The notes under the pieces are model-generated. The model made no database searches, was not told the origin of the DNA, and was given only the letters and a program-made list of their open reading frames with translations. Shown here piece by piece: positions 17,836 to 26,424 of a stretch of DNA of 64,000 nucleotides. How positions within the stretch are numbered: position 1 is the first letter of the stretch; each line of letters begins with the position of its first letter. Location of the stretch: positions 1 to 64,000 of the forward strand of contig JAKIVX010000006.1 in the NCBI GenBank assembly GCA_022750335.1, written 5' to 3'. The DNA is from Thermoplasmata archaeon. GTDB taxonomy: Archaea > Thermoplasmatota > Thermoplasmata > Lutacidiplasmatales > UBA184. Both the position numbers and the translations under genes were made by a program.

Positions 17836-18623
17836 GGCGACGACTCCTTCTCCGCCGCATCGCCTGCCGCACGGAACGCGGGGGCCAGCGCGTTGAACGT
17901 GCGGAAGACGCGCATCACCGCCGAGGGGTCCATCCCGAGCTCGGAGAGCTTGGGGACCAGCGCACCGGTGTTGGGCGTGTCCTGGGGGCCGAAGCAGCCG
18001 TAGCAGCCGCGATGGAACCCCGGGCAGATCGCGCCGCATCCGGACTGGGTCACGGGTCCGAGGCACGGGGTTCCATGGGCCACGACGACACAGACGTGTC
18101 CCCGGCGCTTGCACTCGATGCAGACGCTCTCGGTGGGGACGTTCGGGGCCCGTCCCCCGAGGAACGCCGAGATGACCTCGAGGAGCTGGCCCTTGTCGAT
18201 CGGGCAGCCCCGCAGCTCGAAATCGACGGGGACGTGGTCGCGGATCGGGGTCGAGGTCGCGAGGGTCTGGATGAACTCGGGTCGGGCGTAGACGACCCGG
18301 GCGAATTCCCGTACGTCCCCGAAGTTGCGGAGCGCCTGAATGCCGCCCGCCGTCGCGCACGCGCCGATCGTGACCAGCGTCTTCGATTGGGCGCGGATCT
18401 CCGCGATCCGTGCGAGTTCGGCGGGGGTCGTGATGGACCCTTCCACGAGGGCGAGGTCGAACGGCCCTTCCAGGACCGCGCTCGACGCTTCCCGGAAGTC
18501 GGCGATCTCGACTCGCTCGGCGACCGCGAGGAGGTCGTCCTCGCAGTCGAGCAGGGTGAGTTGGCACCCGTCGCACGAGGCGAACTTGAACACGCCCAAC
18601 CGGGGGCGGGCAGAGGCTCCCAC
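17832..18623 (-). CDS. hydD: [NiFe]-hydrogenase group 3b delta (small) subunit
   Basis: The 263-residue small subunit carries iron-sulfur clusters for electron transfer. It has [16 protein letters not shown] at the N-terminus (proximal cluster Cys), [37 protein letters not shown], and [19 protein letters not shown] near the C-terminus. There is no Tat signal, consistent with a cytosolic enzyme. The start is GTG, 1 base after the gamma stop (TAA-C-GTG). The stop overlaps the alpha start by 4 bases. Confidence 0.95.
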   Translation of the reverse strand: MGASARPRLGVFKFASCDGCQLTLLDCEDDLLAVAERVEIADFREASSAVLEGPFDLALVEGSITTPAELARIAEIRAQSKTLVTIGACATAGGIQALRNFGDVREFARVVYARPEFIQTLATSTPIRDHVPVDFELRGCPIDKGQLLEVISAFLGGRAPNVPTESVCIECKRRGHVCVVVAHGTPCLGPVTQSGCGAICPGFHRGCYGCFGPQDTPNTGALVPKLSELGMDPSAVMRVFRTFNALAPAFRAAGDAAEKESSP

Positions 18624-18624
18624 G

Positions 18625-19497
18625 TTACAGCTCCCGGACGGAGAGGAACCGCCGCACGTCGTGATAGCGGAATACCGGACCGTCGCGGCAGACGAACTCG
18701 GGGCCCAGCTGGCAATGCCCGCAGAGCCCGACCGCGCACTTCATGTTCCGTTCGAGAGAGACGTAGATGGCCGAGTCGGTTACCCCCCGGGCCTCGAGCG
18801 CTTGCGCCGTGAACTTCATCATGACCTCTGGTCCGCAGAGGAAGGCGACGGTCCGGGCCGGTTCGACGCGAATGTCCGGGACGCGGGCCGTCACCAGTCC
18901 GACGTCCCCATACCAGTCCCGGCCGGCAGCGTCAACGGTCGTCTGGAACCGGAGATCGCTCCGACCCCGCCACTCCTGGATCTGGCGGTAGTAGACGAGG
19001 TCCTTCGGCGTCCGTGCGCCGTAGATGACCTCGATGCGACCGTACCGCTCGCGGTGGCGGAGCAGCTCGTAGAGGACGGGCCGGAGCGGAGGGAGGCCGA
19101 GACCTCCCGCGACCAGGACGACGTCCCTCCCCACCGCCTCCTCCAGCGGCCATCCGGACCCGTACGGACCCCGGACCCCGACGGTCGAGCCGGGAGCCGC
19201 CCCCGTCAACGCCCCCGAGATCTTTCCGGCCGTCCGGACCGTGTGGACGAGCGCTTCCGGGAGCGCCGGATCTCCGCTCACCGAGATCGCGGCTTCACCT
19301 ACGCCGAAGACGTAGAGCATGTTGAACTGCCCGGGGCGGAACGGATGGAGAGGGGTGCCCTTCGCCGGCGAGAGCGTGAGGGTCACCGTATCCGCCGTCT
19401 CGGCGGTGCGCCGATCGACCCGATACGGGACCGGGTACCACGGGCTCTGGTCCGAGAGGTCGCCGGCGAGCGGCCCGGGCGTCCCGTCAGTGGCCAT
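18625..19497 (-). CDS. hydG: [NiFe]-hydrogenase group 3b gamma (FAD/NAD(P)-binding) subunit
   Basis: A 290-residue ferredoxin-reductase-type subunit with the FAD-binding [20 protein letters not shown], the NAD(P)-binding [20 protein letters not shown], and [16 protein letters not shown]. The C-terminal four-Cys segment [17 protein letters not shown] binds a 2Fe-2S cluster, as in dihydroorotate dehydrogenase B-type electron transfer subunits. It connects the hydrogenase core to NAD(P)H. Its start overlaps the end of the cyclic-nucleotide-binding gene by 11 bases. Confidence 0.95.
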   Translation of the reverse strand: MATDGTPGPLAGDLSDQSPWYPVPYRVDRRTAETADTVTLTLSPAKGTPLHPFRPGQFNMLYVFGVGEAAISVSGDPALPEALVHTVRTAGKISGALTGAAPGSTVGVRGPYGSGWPLEEAVGRDVVLVAGGLGLPPLRPVLYELLRHRERYGRIEVIYGARTPKDLVYYRQIQEWRGRSDLRFQTTVDAAGRDWYGDVGLVTARVPDIRVEPARTVAFLCGPEVMMKFTAQALEARGVTDSAIYVSLERNMKCAVGLCGHCQLGPEFVCRDGPVFRYHDVRRFLSVREL

Positions 19498-19927
19498 GGA
19501 GATCCATCAGTTGCAGGCGGGTGTACTCGAGGCGCTGCGCGACGACCGGGAGGAGGCGAAGGAGGAACCGGTACCCTTCGTCGGGCCGGGATTCGAGGGC
19601 GTCCCGGAGCTCGGAGGCCGGGAGCTCGAGGGTCCGGGTGCGTTTGACGGCGCGAGCATCCAGCCGCCACAGGTGGGGCGGGAGCAGCCAGGACCAACCG
19701 AGCACCTCGCCGCCCCCCAAGGTCTGGATGGTGACCCGCGGTCGGTCGGGGGCGACGATCTCGAGCGCGACCTTTCCTTCGAAGATTAGGATGAAGCGGT
19801 CCGCAGGTCCCCCTTCTTGGACGAGGAGGTCGCCGGCGGCGTACGAACGTTCGACCGAGAGCGGGCTCCACCGACGGAGCAGCTCGGGGTCCGTTCCGGT
19901 GAAGAACCGGTGGTCCGCGAGTCGCAA
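19487..19927 (-). CDS. Stand-alone cyclic-nucleotide-binding domain protein
   Basis: The 146-residue protein is a single cNMP-binding beta-barrel: [29 protein letters not shown] and the phosphate-cassette region [14 protein letters not shown] followed by LDARAVKRT. There is no DNA-binding helix-turn-helix, so it is not a CRP-type repressor or activator. It sits between hydB and hydG, overlapping hydG by 11 bases, which suggests it acts on or within the hydrogenase. I recall similar genes in actinobacterial 3b operons. The start is uncertain: a TTG at 19927 is used; a CTG at 19954 would overlap the hydB stop as CTGA. Confidence 0.8.
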   Translation of the reverse strand: MRLADHRFFTGTDPELLRRWSPLSVERSYAAGDLLVQEGGPADRFILIFEGKVALEIVAPDRPRVTIQTLGGGEVLGWSWLLPPHLWRLDARAVKRTRTLELPASELRDALESRPDEGYRFLLRLLPVVAQRLEYTRLQLMDLHGH

Positions 19928-19950
19928 TCCCGGCGTCGCCGAGGTCGCGC

Positions 19951-21150
19951 TCAGGGAGCCACCCTCCCGCCCGGGGCGTCCCCGGGCGCGGTCCGCACCG
20001 CGGCCACCTCCTCCGTGAGGTCGATTCCCACCGGACACCAGGTGATGCACCGACCACATCCCACACATCCGGACTCGCCGAACTGGTCGTACCAGGTGCC
20101 GAGCTTGTGCGTGAGCCACTGACGGTAGCGAGACTGGGTGGTGGACCGAACGCTGGTGCCGTGCACGGCGGTGAACCCGGAGTTGAAGCAGGAGTCCCAA
20201 CGACGCCACCGCTCGGATTTCTCGGCGGAGAGGTCGGGGACTTCCTCGGTGGTCTGGCAAAAACACGTGGGGCAGGCCATCGTACAGTTCGTGCAGGAGA
20301 GGCACCGACGCGCGACGATCTCCCAGCGTGGATTCTCGGGGTTGAGGACGAGCAGGTCGCGGAGACCGTTCGTGTCCATGGTCCGACCCATGGACGCCGC
20401 GGCCCGCCCGACGCTCGCTACTGCGGAGCGGAATTCATCCTCGGTTGCCGGTCGGAGCGGGACGCCGTCTAGTATCCGCGCACCTGACTCGGAGCCCACC
20501 TCCACGAGGAAGTAGTGCCGACCCTCGTGGAGAACCTCGGTGAGCGAAAGGTCGTGTCCGCCCGTCACCGCGGGTCCGGTCTTCATCGACACACAGAAGC
20601 AGGTGGCTCCCGCCTGGCCGCACTGCACGGCGATCCGAAGCGTGCGGGTTCGACGCTCGGCGTAGCTCGGGTCGCCGGCCTTTCCAAAGACCCGGTCCGA
20701 CACCCCGAGGGCCGCGAGCTCGCAGGCCCGCACGCCCAGGAACGCGAGAGGGGTCGGGTCCACGGGTTCGGGCTGCACGACGAACGAGCGGCCGTCCCGA
20801 ACGGCGGTGAAGAGTCGCTCTCGGGAGGGGAACAGATACTTCTTCCAGCTGTGGGGGCCCACGTTGTACCCGAACAGCGCCGCGTCCGCCCGTTGCTCGA
20901 GACGATAGCGTCCCGCCTCCTGACGGTCTGTCCAGCCGATCGGAAGGTCGGACTCCTGTCGGATCTCACCATAGACAATCGCCCCGTCGCGAATCGTCGG
21001 TCCGACCGTGCGGTATCCGGCGGTGCGAAGCGACCGGAGCAGGCTCGGAAACTCCGTACGCTCGAGGACGTGGCGCGACCCCAGAGCCGGCCGCTCTACG
21101 GAACTCGCAGCGGAGGGGCCGGGGCCGGGTCCACTCGATCGGCCACTCAT
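19951..21150 (-). CDS. hydB: [NiFe]-hydrogenase group 3b beta (iron-sulfur) subunit
   Basis: A 399-residue 4Fe-4S protein. The C-terminal part has two ferredoxin motifs, [16 protein letters not shown] and [12 protein letters not shown], and the middle has [21 protein letters not shown] and [12 protein letters not shown], matching the sulfhydrogenase beta-subunit or anaerobic sulfite reductase A family. It passes electrons between the gamma subunit and the core. The ATG at 21150 has a GGAGG ribosome site at a good distance; in-frame ATGs further up fall within poor sequence. It follows the hemerythrin-like gene by 22 bases. Confidence 0.93.
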   Translation of the reverse strand: MSGRSSGPGPGPSAASSVERPALGSRHVLERTEFPSLLRSLRTAGYRTVGPTIRDGAIVYGEIRQESDLPIGWTDRQEAGRYRLEQRADAALFGYNVGPHSWKKYLFPSRERLFTAVRDGRSFVVQPEPVDPTPLAFLGVRACELAALGVSDRVFGKAGDPSYAERRTRTLRIAVQCGQAGATCFCVSMKTGPAVTGGHDLSLTEVLHEGRHYFLVEVGSESGARILDGVPLRPATEDEFRSAVASVGRAAASMGRTMDTNGLRDLLVLNPENPRWEIVARRCLSCTNCTMACPTCFCQTTEEVPDLSAEKSERWRRWDSCFNSGFTAVHGTSVRSTTQSRYRQWLTHKLGTWYDQFGESGCVGCGRCITWCPVGIDLTEEVAAVRTAPGDAPGGRVAP

Positions 21151-21172
21151 TCCCGACCCTCCGCGGAGGTCA

Positions 21173-21949
21173 TCAGACGGTCGCATACAGGGCCGTTCGG
21201 GCGAGGAAGTCATCGATGCGGACCCGGTCGGCGCGACCGGCGTCGCGGACCCGGTCGAGCTCGGTCTGCCACTTCTCAGCGACCCCGGGGGAGAAAGTGG
21301 TCGGGACGTGGGTCCGGATGTACTGGGCCTCGAACTCATGCCACGCCCGCTCGGCACGACTTTCCTGGGTCAGCGTGAGCCCGAGCAGCGCACTGTAGCC
21401 GCGGATCTTCTCTTCGTAGCCGCGCAACATCACCCGGACGGTGGCCCAGCGCACGCGGGCATGATCGTAGTCGGAGATCAGCTGCTGCAGCGAGAGAAGA
21501 GCAGCCGGTCCCTGCGCGGGATCGACGTCCGCGAGGTGGAGGAGCTGCAGCTGGGCGTCGTGCAGTTCGGTCAGGTAGCGGTCGACCAGACCCAATCCCT
21601 CCTCGAGCGCCTCGGGGGGTACCGTCTCGTTGTTGATGAGTCGCATCCCGAACGCGTCGAGACGGAGGAGCAGCGGTGAGAGCACGAGGTCGTGCTCCCG
21701 TTTGAGACCGTACTGGAGCCGGGTCACCAGCTCGGCGGAGGACACCCTCTCCCCGGGGACCTTCGGGGGAGTCGGTCGACGCCACTCGTGGAGACGATGC
21801 CGCAGCCGGTCGAGGGCCTGTCGGGCCTTCTCAAAATCCCGTCGGAACGCCTCGCTGAGGCTCCCCTCCGGGGAGGTGCTCAGCTCCCCAGTCGGGTCCG
21901 TCGGTGGCGCTCCGCGGGACCGGGTGGGCTTGGACGTAGGAGGGGCCAT
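21173..21949 (-). CDS. Hemerythrin-like helical protein heading the hydrogenase operon
   Basis: The 258-residue protein is mostly long helices after a disordered, Pro-rich N-terminus (about 40 residues). Histidine and acidic residues occur in hemerythrin-like positions: LKREHDLVLSPLLLRLD, RYLTELHDAQLQLLH, ISDYDHARVRWATVR and ERAWHEFEAQYI. This looks like a diverged HHE four-helix bundle, which in active members binds a di-iron centre and oxygen; the exact ligand set is not complete by eye. It precedes hydB by 22 bases, so it is probably the first gene of the hydrogenase operon and could sense or protect from oxygen. An ATG at 21949 is chosen over a longer, compositionally poor extension. Confidence 0.6.
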   Translation of the reverse strand: MAPPTSKPTRSRGAPPTDPTGELSTSPEGSLSEAFRRDFEKARQALDRLRHRLHEWRRPTPPKVPGERVSSAELVTRLQYGLKREHDLVLSPLLLRLDAFGMRLINNETVPPEALEEGLGLVDRYLTELHDAQLQLLHLADVDPAQGPAALLSLQQLISDYDHARVRWATVRVMLRGYEEKIRGYSALLGLTLTQESRAERAWHEFEAQYIRTHVPTTFSPGVAEKWQTELDRVRDAGRADRVRIDDFLARTALYATV

Positions 21950-22318
21950 GACGGAGGAACTCCGCGTCGCTCTATGAAAGCGGAGTGAAGGGTAGTTGAC
22001 TCTGGTTCCTCGCACGGGTGATCTCGGGCGTCCTTGGCCCGGTCCCGCGCGTGCAGCGGTGGGCGGTGACGTTCGCCGATCGCTCGTTCGAGGGTGCCTG
22101 CGACCCGATGAGGCGGAACGCGAGGACCGCGACCCCGAACCAAGCGAACCCTGGGCGCCCATGTTACCTGTCAGCAACAAGGTGCTCGCGGATCCTCCGA
22201 CGGACACTCCACCGACCGTTCCCCGTCGGCGCCGCTCCCGATCCCTCCTCCCTCGCGGGAATCGGACTCAAGGAAGGTTGACCTCCGGCTCTAATAGACA
22301 GAAGGCGGAATCCGGGGC
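21950..22318. promoter_or_regulatory. Divergent promoter region, hydrogenase operon and CBS-fhs operon
   Basis: About 369 bases separate the two divergent operons. On the minus strand a TATA-like CTTTCATAG (complement of 21973-21981) lies about 27 bases from the ATG at 21949, which would give a nearly leaderless transcript. On the plus strand CTCTAATAG around 22289-22297 lies about 25 bases before the ATG at 22319. Both boxes are weak matches, so the positions are tentative. No gene is apparent in between. Confidence 0.4.
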
Positions 22319-22873
22319 ATGTCCGGTCCGTTGGTCAGCGACCTGCTCCGTCCCTACCTCGTGGAGGAAGTGATGTCGTCGCCGGTCTATTCCGCGCGGC
22401 CCGAGGAGAGTCTCCTCTCCGCGGCTCGAACGATGCGAACGCACCACGTGTCCGGCTTGCCGGTCGTCGACCCGGAAGGTCGAGTCGTCGGGGTCCTCAG
22501 CGAGAAGGATATCGTCGGGAACCTCGACCATCAGGTCGGCATCGGCCACGCTCGCGGGGTTCTCGACATCCTCTTAGCCGGGTACGAGCCGAAGCATCAC
22601 GACTTGCTGCAGCGCGCGGTCGCGGCCCTGCTGACAGGTGTCGTCCGGGACGCGATGTCCCATCCGGCGGCGACAATCGAGGCGGATGCGCCCCTTAGCG
22701 AGGCGTGGCATCTGTTGAGGCAATTCTCCGTCAACCGGTTGCCGGTGGTGCGGGCCGATCACCTGTCCGGGATCATCACCCGTCAGGACGTGCTCGGGGT
22801 TCTGGAGTCCAAACCCTCAGCCCGACCCCGATCCACCCCGAAGGGTAAGGGGTCGAAGCGGACCCCGGGATGA
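22319..22873 (+). CDS. Tandem CBS-domain protein
   Basis: A 184-residue protein with two CBS motifs. The first spans about residues 14-70 (VEEVMSSPVYSARPEESL and HHVSGLPVVDPEGRVVGVLS), the second about 108-165 (VRDAMSHPAATIEADAPLSE and VNRLPVVRADHLSGIITRQD). A CBS pair binds adenosine nucleotides and often senses energy state. No catalytic domain is attached. The stop overlaps the ATG of fhs as ATGA, so the two proteins are co-translated and may act together. Confidence 0.93.
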   Translation: MSGPLVSDLLRPYLVEEVMSSPVYSARPEESLLSAARTMRTHHVSGLPVVDPEGRVVGVLSEKDIVGNLDHQVGIGHARGVLDILLAGYEPKHHDLLQRAVAALLTGVVRDAMSHPAATIEADAPLSEAWHLLRQFSVNRLPVVRADHLSGIITRQDVLGVLESKPSARPRSTPKGKGSKRTPG

Positions 22874-24519
22874 CGATCGCCGCCGGGTCCCTCCGAGCGA
22901 TCTCCGCCGTCGCGGACGATCTCGGTCTGCCGACCGGCGACCTGTGGCCCGCCGGGGCGGGCGTACTGAAGATCCCCGTGCCGTTGGTCCGTTCTCTCGC
23001 CAAACGCGCCTCGAACGGGCGCCTCGTTCTCGTGAGCGCGATGACGCCGACCGAGCACGGGGAAGGAAAGACCGTGGTCGCGATCGGTCTCGGGATGGCC
23101 CTCGAGCGCCTCGGCCACAGCTCAGTGGTCTGCCTCCGCCAGCCCTCGCTCGGACCCGTGTTCGGAGTCAAGGGAGGCGCGTCCGGAGGGGGGCGAGCGA
23201 CCGTCCACCCCCGTCCGACCATCGACCTCGGCCTCTCGGGAGACCTGGACGCGATCACGAACGGGCAGAACCTGATCGCCTCGCTGGTCGACCACCACAT
23301 CTATCGGGGCCTTTCCCCCGAGATCGCCTCCGGCACGACCGAGTTTCCACGGGCTTCGGCGCTCGAGGACCGGTCGCTGCGGACCATCACCTCCGGCCTC
23401 TCCGAATCCGCACCTGGTTTTCCCCGCACGGCCCGGTTCGTCGTGAGCGCGGCCTCGGAGGTCGCCGCAATCCATGCGCTCGCGCGCGACTTCGTCGACC
23501 TGAAGGAACGATGCGGCCGGATCCTTGTAGGGAGGACGTTGTCCGGGGCGCCCGTCCGAGCCGCCGACGTGGGCGCCGCCGGTGCTTCCGCGTCCCTGCT
23601 GGCAGGGGCCCTCGCGCCGAACCTCGTGCAAACGGCGGAGGGGACGGCCGCCCTCGTCCACGGGATCCCGTACGCGAACGTCGCCCACGGGACTTGCAGT
23701 CGTCTGGCCATCGAGGCCGGCCTCGCGCTGGCGGAGTACTGTGTCGTCGAGGCCGGGTTCTCGTCCGAATTGGGGGCGGAGAAGTTCGTGGACATCGTCG
23801 CCGCGGGCACCGGCCTCGACGCGCACGTGGGGGTCGTCGTCGCCTCGATCCGAGCCCTGCGGTACCACGGGGGCGGCTCATCCGACGGTCCGGCGTCCGT
23901 GGAGGACGTCCGCCGTGGGCTCCCCAACCTCGAACAGCATCTCGTCAACCTGAAGCTCCTCGGGCTGGATCCGGTAGTGGCGCTCAACAAATTCCCGACC
24001 GACCACCCGGAGGAGTGCCGGTGCGTGGAGCAGTTCTGCGCGGAACGCGGGGTTCCGTTCGCCATCGATTCGGCATTCGCGGAGGGGGGCGCAGGCTCGG
24101 AGACCCTGGCTGCGCTCGTCGTGGGAGCGGCGGCCCAACGGCAGCAGAGCCGTCCGTTGTACGGTCCGTCCACGCCGGTGGAGAAGGTGCTCGACATCGT
24201 GACGACCCGGATGTATGGAGCTCTGGGATGCGACCTGAGCCCTGCGGCGGAGACCGATCTCGAAAGGATTCGAGCGCTCGGGGAAGCGGTCGGACCCGTG
24301 TGCATCGCCAAGACTTCCCGTTCGTTGTCGGACGACCCGAAACTCCGGGGCCGCCCCTCTGACTTCCGAGTGACCGTCCACCGGTTCGAACGCTGGTCGG
24401 GCGCGGGTTTCACCGTCGCGCTGCTCGGCGGGATCATCACGATGCCCGGCCTCCCCCCACGCCCGGCCGCCGGCGCGATCGACCTCACTCCAGACGGGCA
24501 GATCGTCGGCGTCGTGTAG
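22870..24519 (+). CDS. fhs: Formate--tetrahydrofolate ligase
   Basis: A 549-residue enzyme of normal family length. The P-loop is TPTEHGEGKTVVAIGL at about residues 59-74, followed by RQPSLGPVFGVKGGASGGG, NGQNLIASLVDHH, and LVQTAEGTAALVHGIPYANVAHG, all typical of Fhs. It makes 10-formyl-tetrahydrofolate from formate and ATP. This enzyme is patchily distributed in archaea, many of which use tetrahydromethanopterin. It is coupled to the CBS gene upstream and lies divergent to the hydrogenase operon. Confidence 0.95.
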   Translation: MTIAAGSLRAISAVADDLGLPTGDLWPAGAGVLKIPVPLVRSLAKRASNGRLVLVSAMTPTEHGEGKTVVAIGLGMALERLGHSSVVCLRQPSLGPVFGVKGGASGGGRATVHPRPTIDLGLSGDLDAITNGQNLIASLVDHHIYRGLSPEIASGTTEFPRASALEDRSLRTITSGLSESAPGFPRTARFVVSAASEVAAIHALARDFVDLKERCGRILVGRTLSGAPVRAADVGAAGASASLLAGALAPNLVQTAEGTAALVHGIPYANVAHGTCSRLAIEAGLALAEYCVVEAGFSSELGAEKFVDIVAAGTGLDAHVGVVVASIRALRYHGGGSSDGPASVEDVRRGLPNLEQHLVNLKLLGLDPVVALNKFPTDHPEECRCVEQFCAERGVPFAIDSAFAEGGAGSETLAALVVGAAAQRQQSRPLYGPSTPVEKVLDIVTTRMYGALGCDLSPAAETDLERIRALGEAVGPVCIAKTSRSLSDDPKLRGRPSDFRVTVHRFERWSGAGFTVALLGGIITMPGLPPRPAAGAIDLTPDGQIVGVV

Positions 24520-24644
24520 AACCTCACGAACGGAGCCGTCGGTGGCAGTAGATTGATGGGGTCGGTGACCCCCACGGTCGACCTCTCCCGACCGCCCGGC
24601 GCGGGCATGTGAGGAGTCTAATCGCCCCGTGGTATTGGGGGGCG

Positions 24645-24962
24645 ATGACCACGAGTGTCCCTCCCAAGACGTTCATCTCCGACCTCCGGCCGGGGCGGGT
24701 GGCCACGATCGAGGCCACCGTCCTCCGCCTCGAACCTGTCCGAGAGTTCGAACCGCAGGGAGGCGGGACCAAGAAGGTTCGGAACGGGGTCCTGAAGGAC
24801 GGCACCGCCGAGATCCAGTTCGTCCTTTGGGGGGACGAGGTCGAGAGCGTGGCTGAGGGTGAGAACGTGCGGATCGTCGACGGCTGGGTTCGCGACTACA
24901 AGGGTCGCCCGCAGATCTCGCTCGGCAAGGTCGGAAAGCTCGAGAAGCTCCTCCCGCCCTGA
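24645..24962 (+). CDS. OB-fold nucleic-acid-binding protein (RPA/SSB-like)
   Basis: A 105-residue single OB fold, with SDLRPGRVATIEATVLRLEP, TAEIQFVLWGDEVESVAEGENVRI and GWVRDYKGRPQISLGKVGKLE. This is the pattern of the single-OB proteins related to archaeal RPA or tRNA-binding domains, binding single-stranded nucleic acid. A GTG 36 bases upstream would add residues of poor composition; the ATG at 24645, preceded by a G-rich stretch, is preferred. Single-gene unit. Confidence 0.8.
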   Translation: MTTSVPPKTFISDLRPGRVATIEATVLRLEPVREFEPQGGGTKKVRNGVLKDGTAEIQFVLWGDEVESVAEGENVRIVDGWVRDYKGRPQISLGKVGKLEKLLPP

Positions 24963-25062
24963 TCTCGGACGAACGGGCCGTGGGGCGGCGCACGGTAGCG
25001 CAGGGCCGGGACCCGACTGAACCGGTACGCCGGTCCTGGCGCTCCCCCGACGGGACGGGCCC

Positions 25063-25482
25063 CTACCGGCTCGCGGGGCGGAGATAGCCCACGACCGCCA
25101 CGGCTTCGACCTCGAGCAGCAGGTCGGGCCGGAACAATCGACCGACCTGCACCGCGGTGCTGGCGGGGGGACGGGCGGTGTCGATGTATTTGTCGCGGAC
25201 CGCGCGGATCTCGGGCAAGGCCCGGATGTCGATGACGTAGATGTTCAGTTTCACGAGCGAGTGGAACGTCCCCCCCGCGGCTTCGAGCGCGAGGCCAAGA
25301 TTCCGGAACGTTTGTTCGGCTTGGAGTGTGTGGTCGCCCGGACCGACCACCTCCCCCGAGGGTCCTATCGACGCCTGACCGGCGATGAAGACGAGCCTCC
25401 CACCCCGGACACTGGCGACATGCGAGTACCCGACCGGTTTGTGCATCGTGGGAGGGTTGAGGAGTTCGACCCGGTCGACCAT
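25063..25482 (-). CDS. ridA: RidA-family (YjgF/Rid) protein
   Basis: A 139-residue YjgF/Rid protein. HKPVGYSHVASVRGGRLVFIAGQ, TEQTFRNLG-type helix (AEQTFRNLGLALEAAGG), KLNIYV and the end RPPASTAVQVGRLFRPDLLLEVEAVAV match the family. RidA proteins hydrolyse reactive enamine/imine intermediates and form trimers. The Arg of the RPDLL segment is in the position that binds substrate carboxylates. Single-gene unit. Confidence 0.92.
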   Translation of the reverse strand: MVDRVELLNPPTMHKPVGYSHVASVRGGRLVFIAGQASIGPSGEVVGPGDHTLQAEQTFRNLGLALEAAGGTFHSLVKLNIYVIDIRALPEIRAVRDKYIDTARPPASTAVQVGRLFRPDLLLEVEAVAVVGYLRPASR

Positions 25483-25561
25483 CGCCCCCGTTCTGGCTCG
25501 GCCCTACTTCCCGATTTCCCTCCTCCGCGGCGGGTCGGATCGTACGGAGGGGCCGGGTAGG

Positions 25562-26335
25562 TTACGGGCGGTGGGCCACAAGAAAAAGGCGACGAAACAA
25601 GAAGAGGACGCGGCCGTCCTCCTGGGGGGGATAGGCGGCGTTCAACTCGAGAAGGATCTCGCCGAGGAACGTCTCGCGATCCTCTGGAGAAGGGAGGAGG
25701 TCTAGGTACGGCCGCAAGGTGGTGCCCTTGACCCACTCCAGAATGGTGGCCGCATTCGGCAGTACGTGAACGTACTCCGTCACCCAGATTCCGACCTCGG
25801 AAGACTGGGGCGAGAGCTGACGGTAGTAGAACTCGGCCGACTCGACCTTCGATCGCGCCAGATGCGAGTCCCACCGTGAGGCCCACGTCGGGCGGGCCGC
25901 CACTTCCCGGACGCACCGATGGGCGGGAGACCCAGAATTCACCGGCATCTGGACCGCCAAGACTCCTCCCGAGGCCACGTTCCGGAGGAGACGAGGGAAT
26001 AATTCGGCGTGATTCGGAACCCAATGGAGGGCTGCGTTCGAGAAGACGAGGTCGAACGGGTCGTCCGCGGTCCAGGAGCGAAGGTCGCCGATGATCCACT
26101 CGGAATCGGGGTGGGTGCTGCGGGCCGTCGCGATCATCTCGGGAGAGTTGTCGAACCCCACGACCCTCGCCGCCGGCCAGCGTTCGCGGAGCAGAACGGT
26201 GCTGGTTCCGGTGCCGCACCCGAGGTCGATGATGCGCGACGGCTGGACCTCGGAGATACGGGCGATCAGGTCTCGACATGGGAGGCTTCGTTCCCGTTCG
26301 AAGCGCAGATACAGGTCGGGGTCCCATTTCGGCAC
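25562..26335 (-). CDS. Trans-aconitate 2-methyltransferase-like SAM methyltransferase
   Basis: The 257-residue protein starts KWDPDLYLRFERERSLPCRDL, the Tam-family N-terminus, with motif I IIDLGCGTGTSTVL and the following VVGFDNSPEMIATA, then DLVFSNAALHWVPNH. Trans-aconitate methyltransferase methylates a toxic citric-acid-cycle by-product; the exact substrate here is not proven. A GTG at 26335 directly before the family N-terminus is preferred over an upstream extension. The gene is followed by ridA on the same strand. Confidence 0.8.
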   Translation of the reverse strand: MPKWDPDLYLRFERERSLPCRDLIARISEVQPSRIIDLGCGTGTSTVLLRERWPAARVVGFDNSPEMIATARSTHPDSEWIIGDLRSWTADDPFDLVFSNAALHWVPNHAELFPRLLRNVASGGVLAVQMPVNSGSPAHRCVREVAARPTWASRWDSHLARSKVESAEFYYRQLSPQSSEVGIWVTEYVHVLPNAATILEWVKGTTLRPYLDLLPSPEDRETFLGEILLELNAAYPPQEDGRVLFLFRRLFLVAHRP

Positions 26336-26424
26336 GTTTCGTTCCCGGCGCCGATGCGACGCGAGGTTCAAGACGCTCGCGGAGGCTCCGGCCACCGAAG
26401 GGTCGCCACTCACTCCGAGGGATC

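Noticed and set aside
18012-18812. Plus-strand open frame over hydD and hydG
   Set aside because: Antisense to two certain hydrogenase genes; no domain or start signal.
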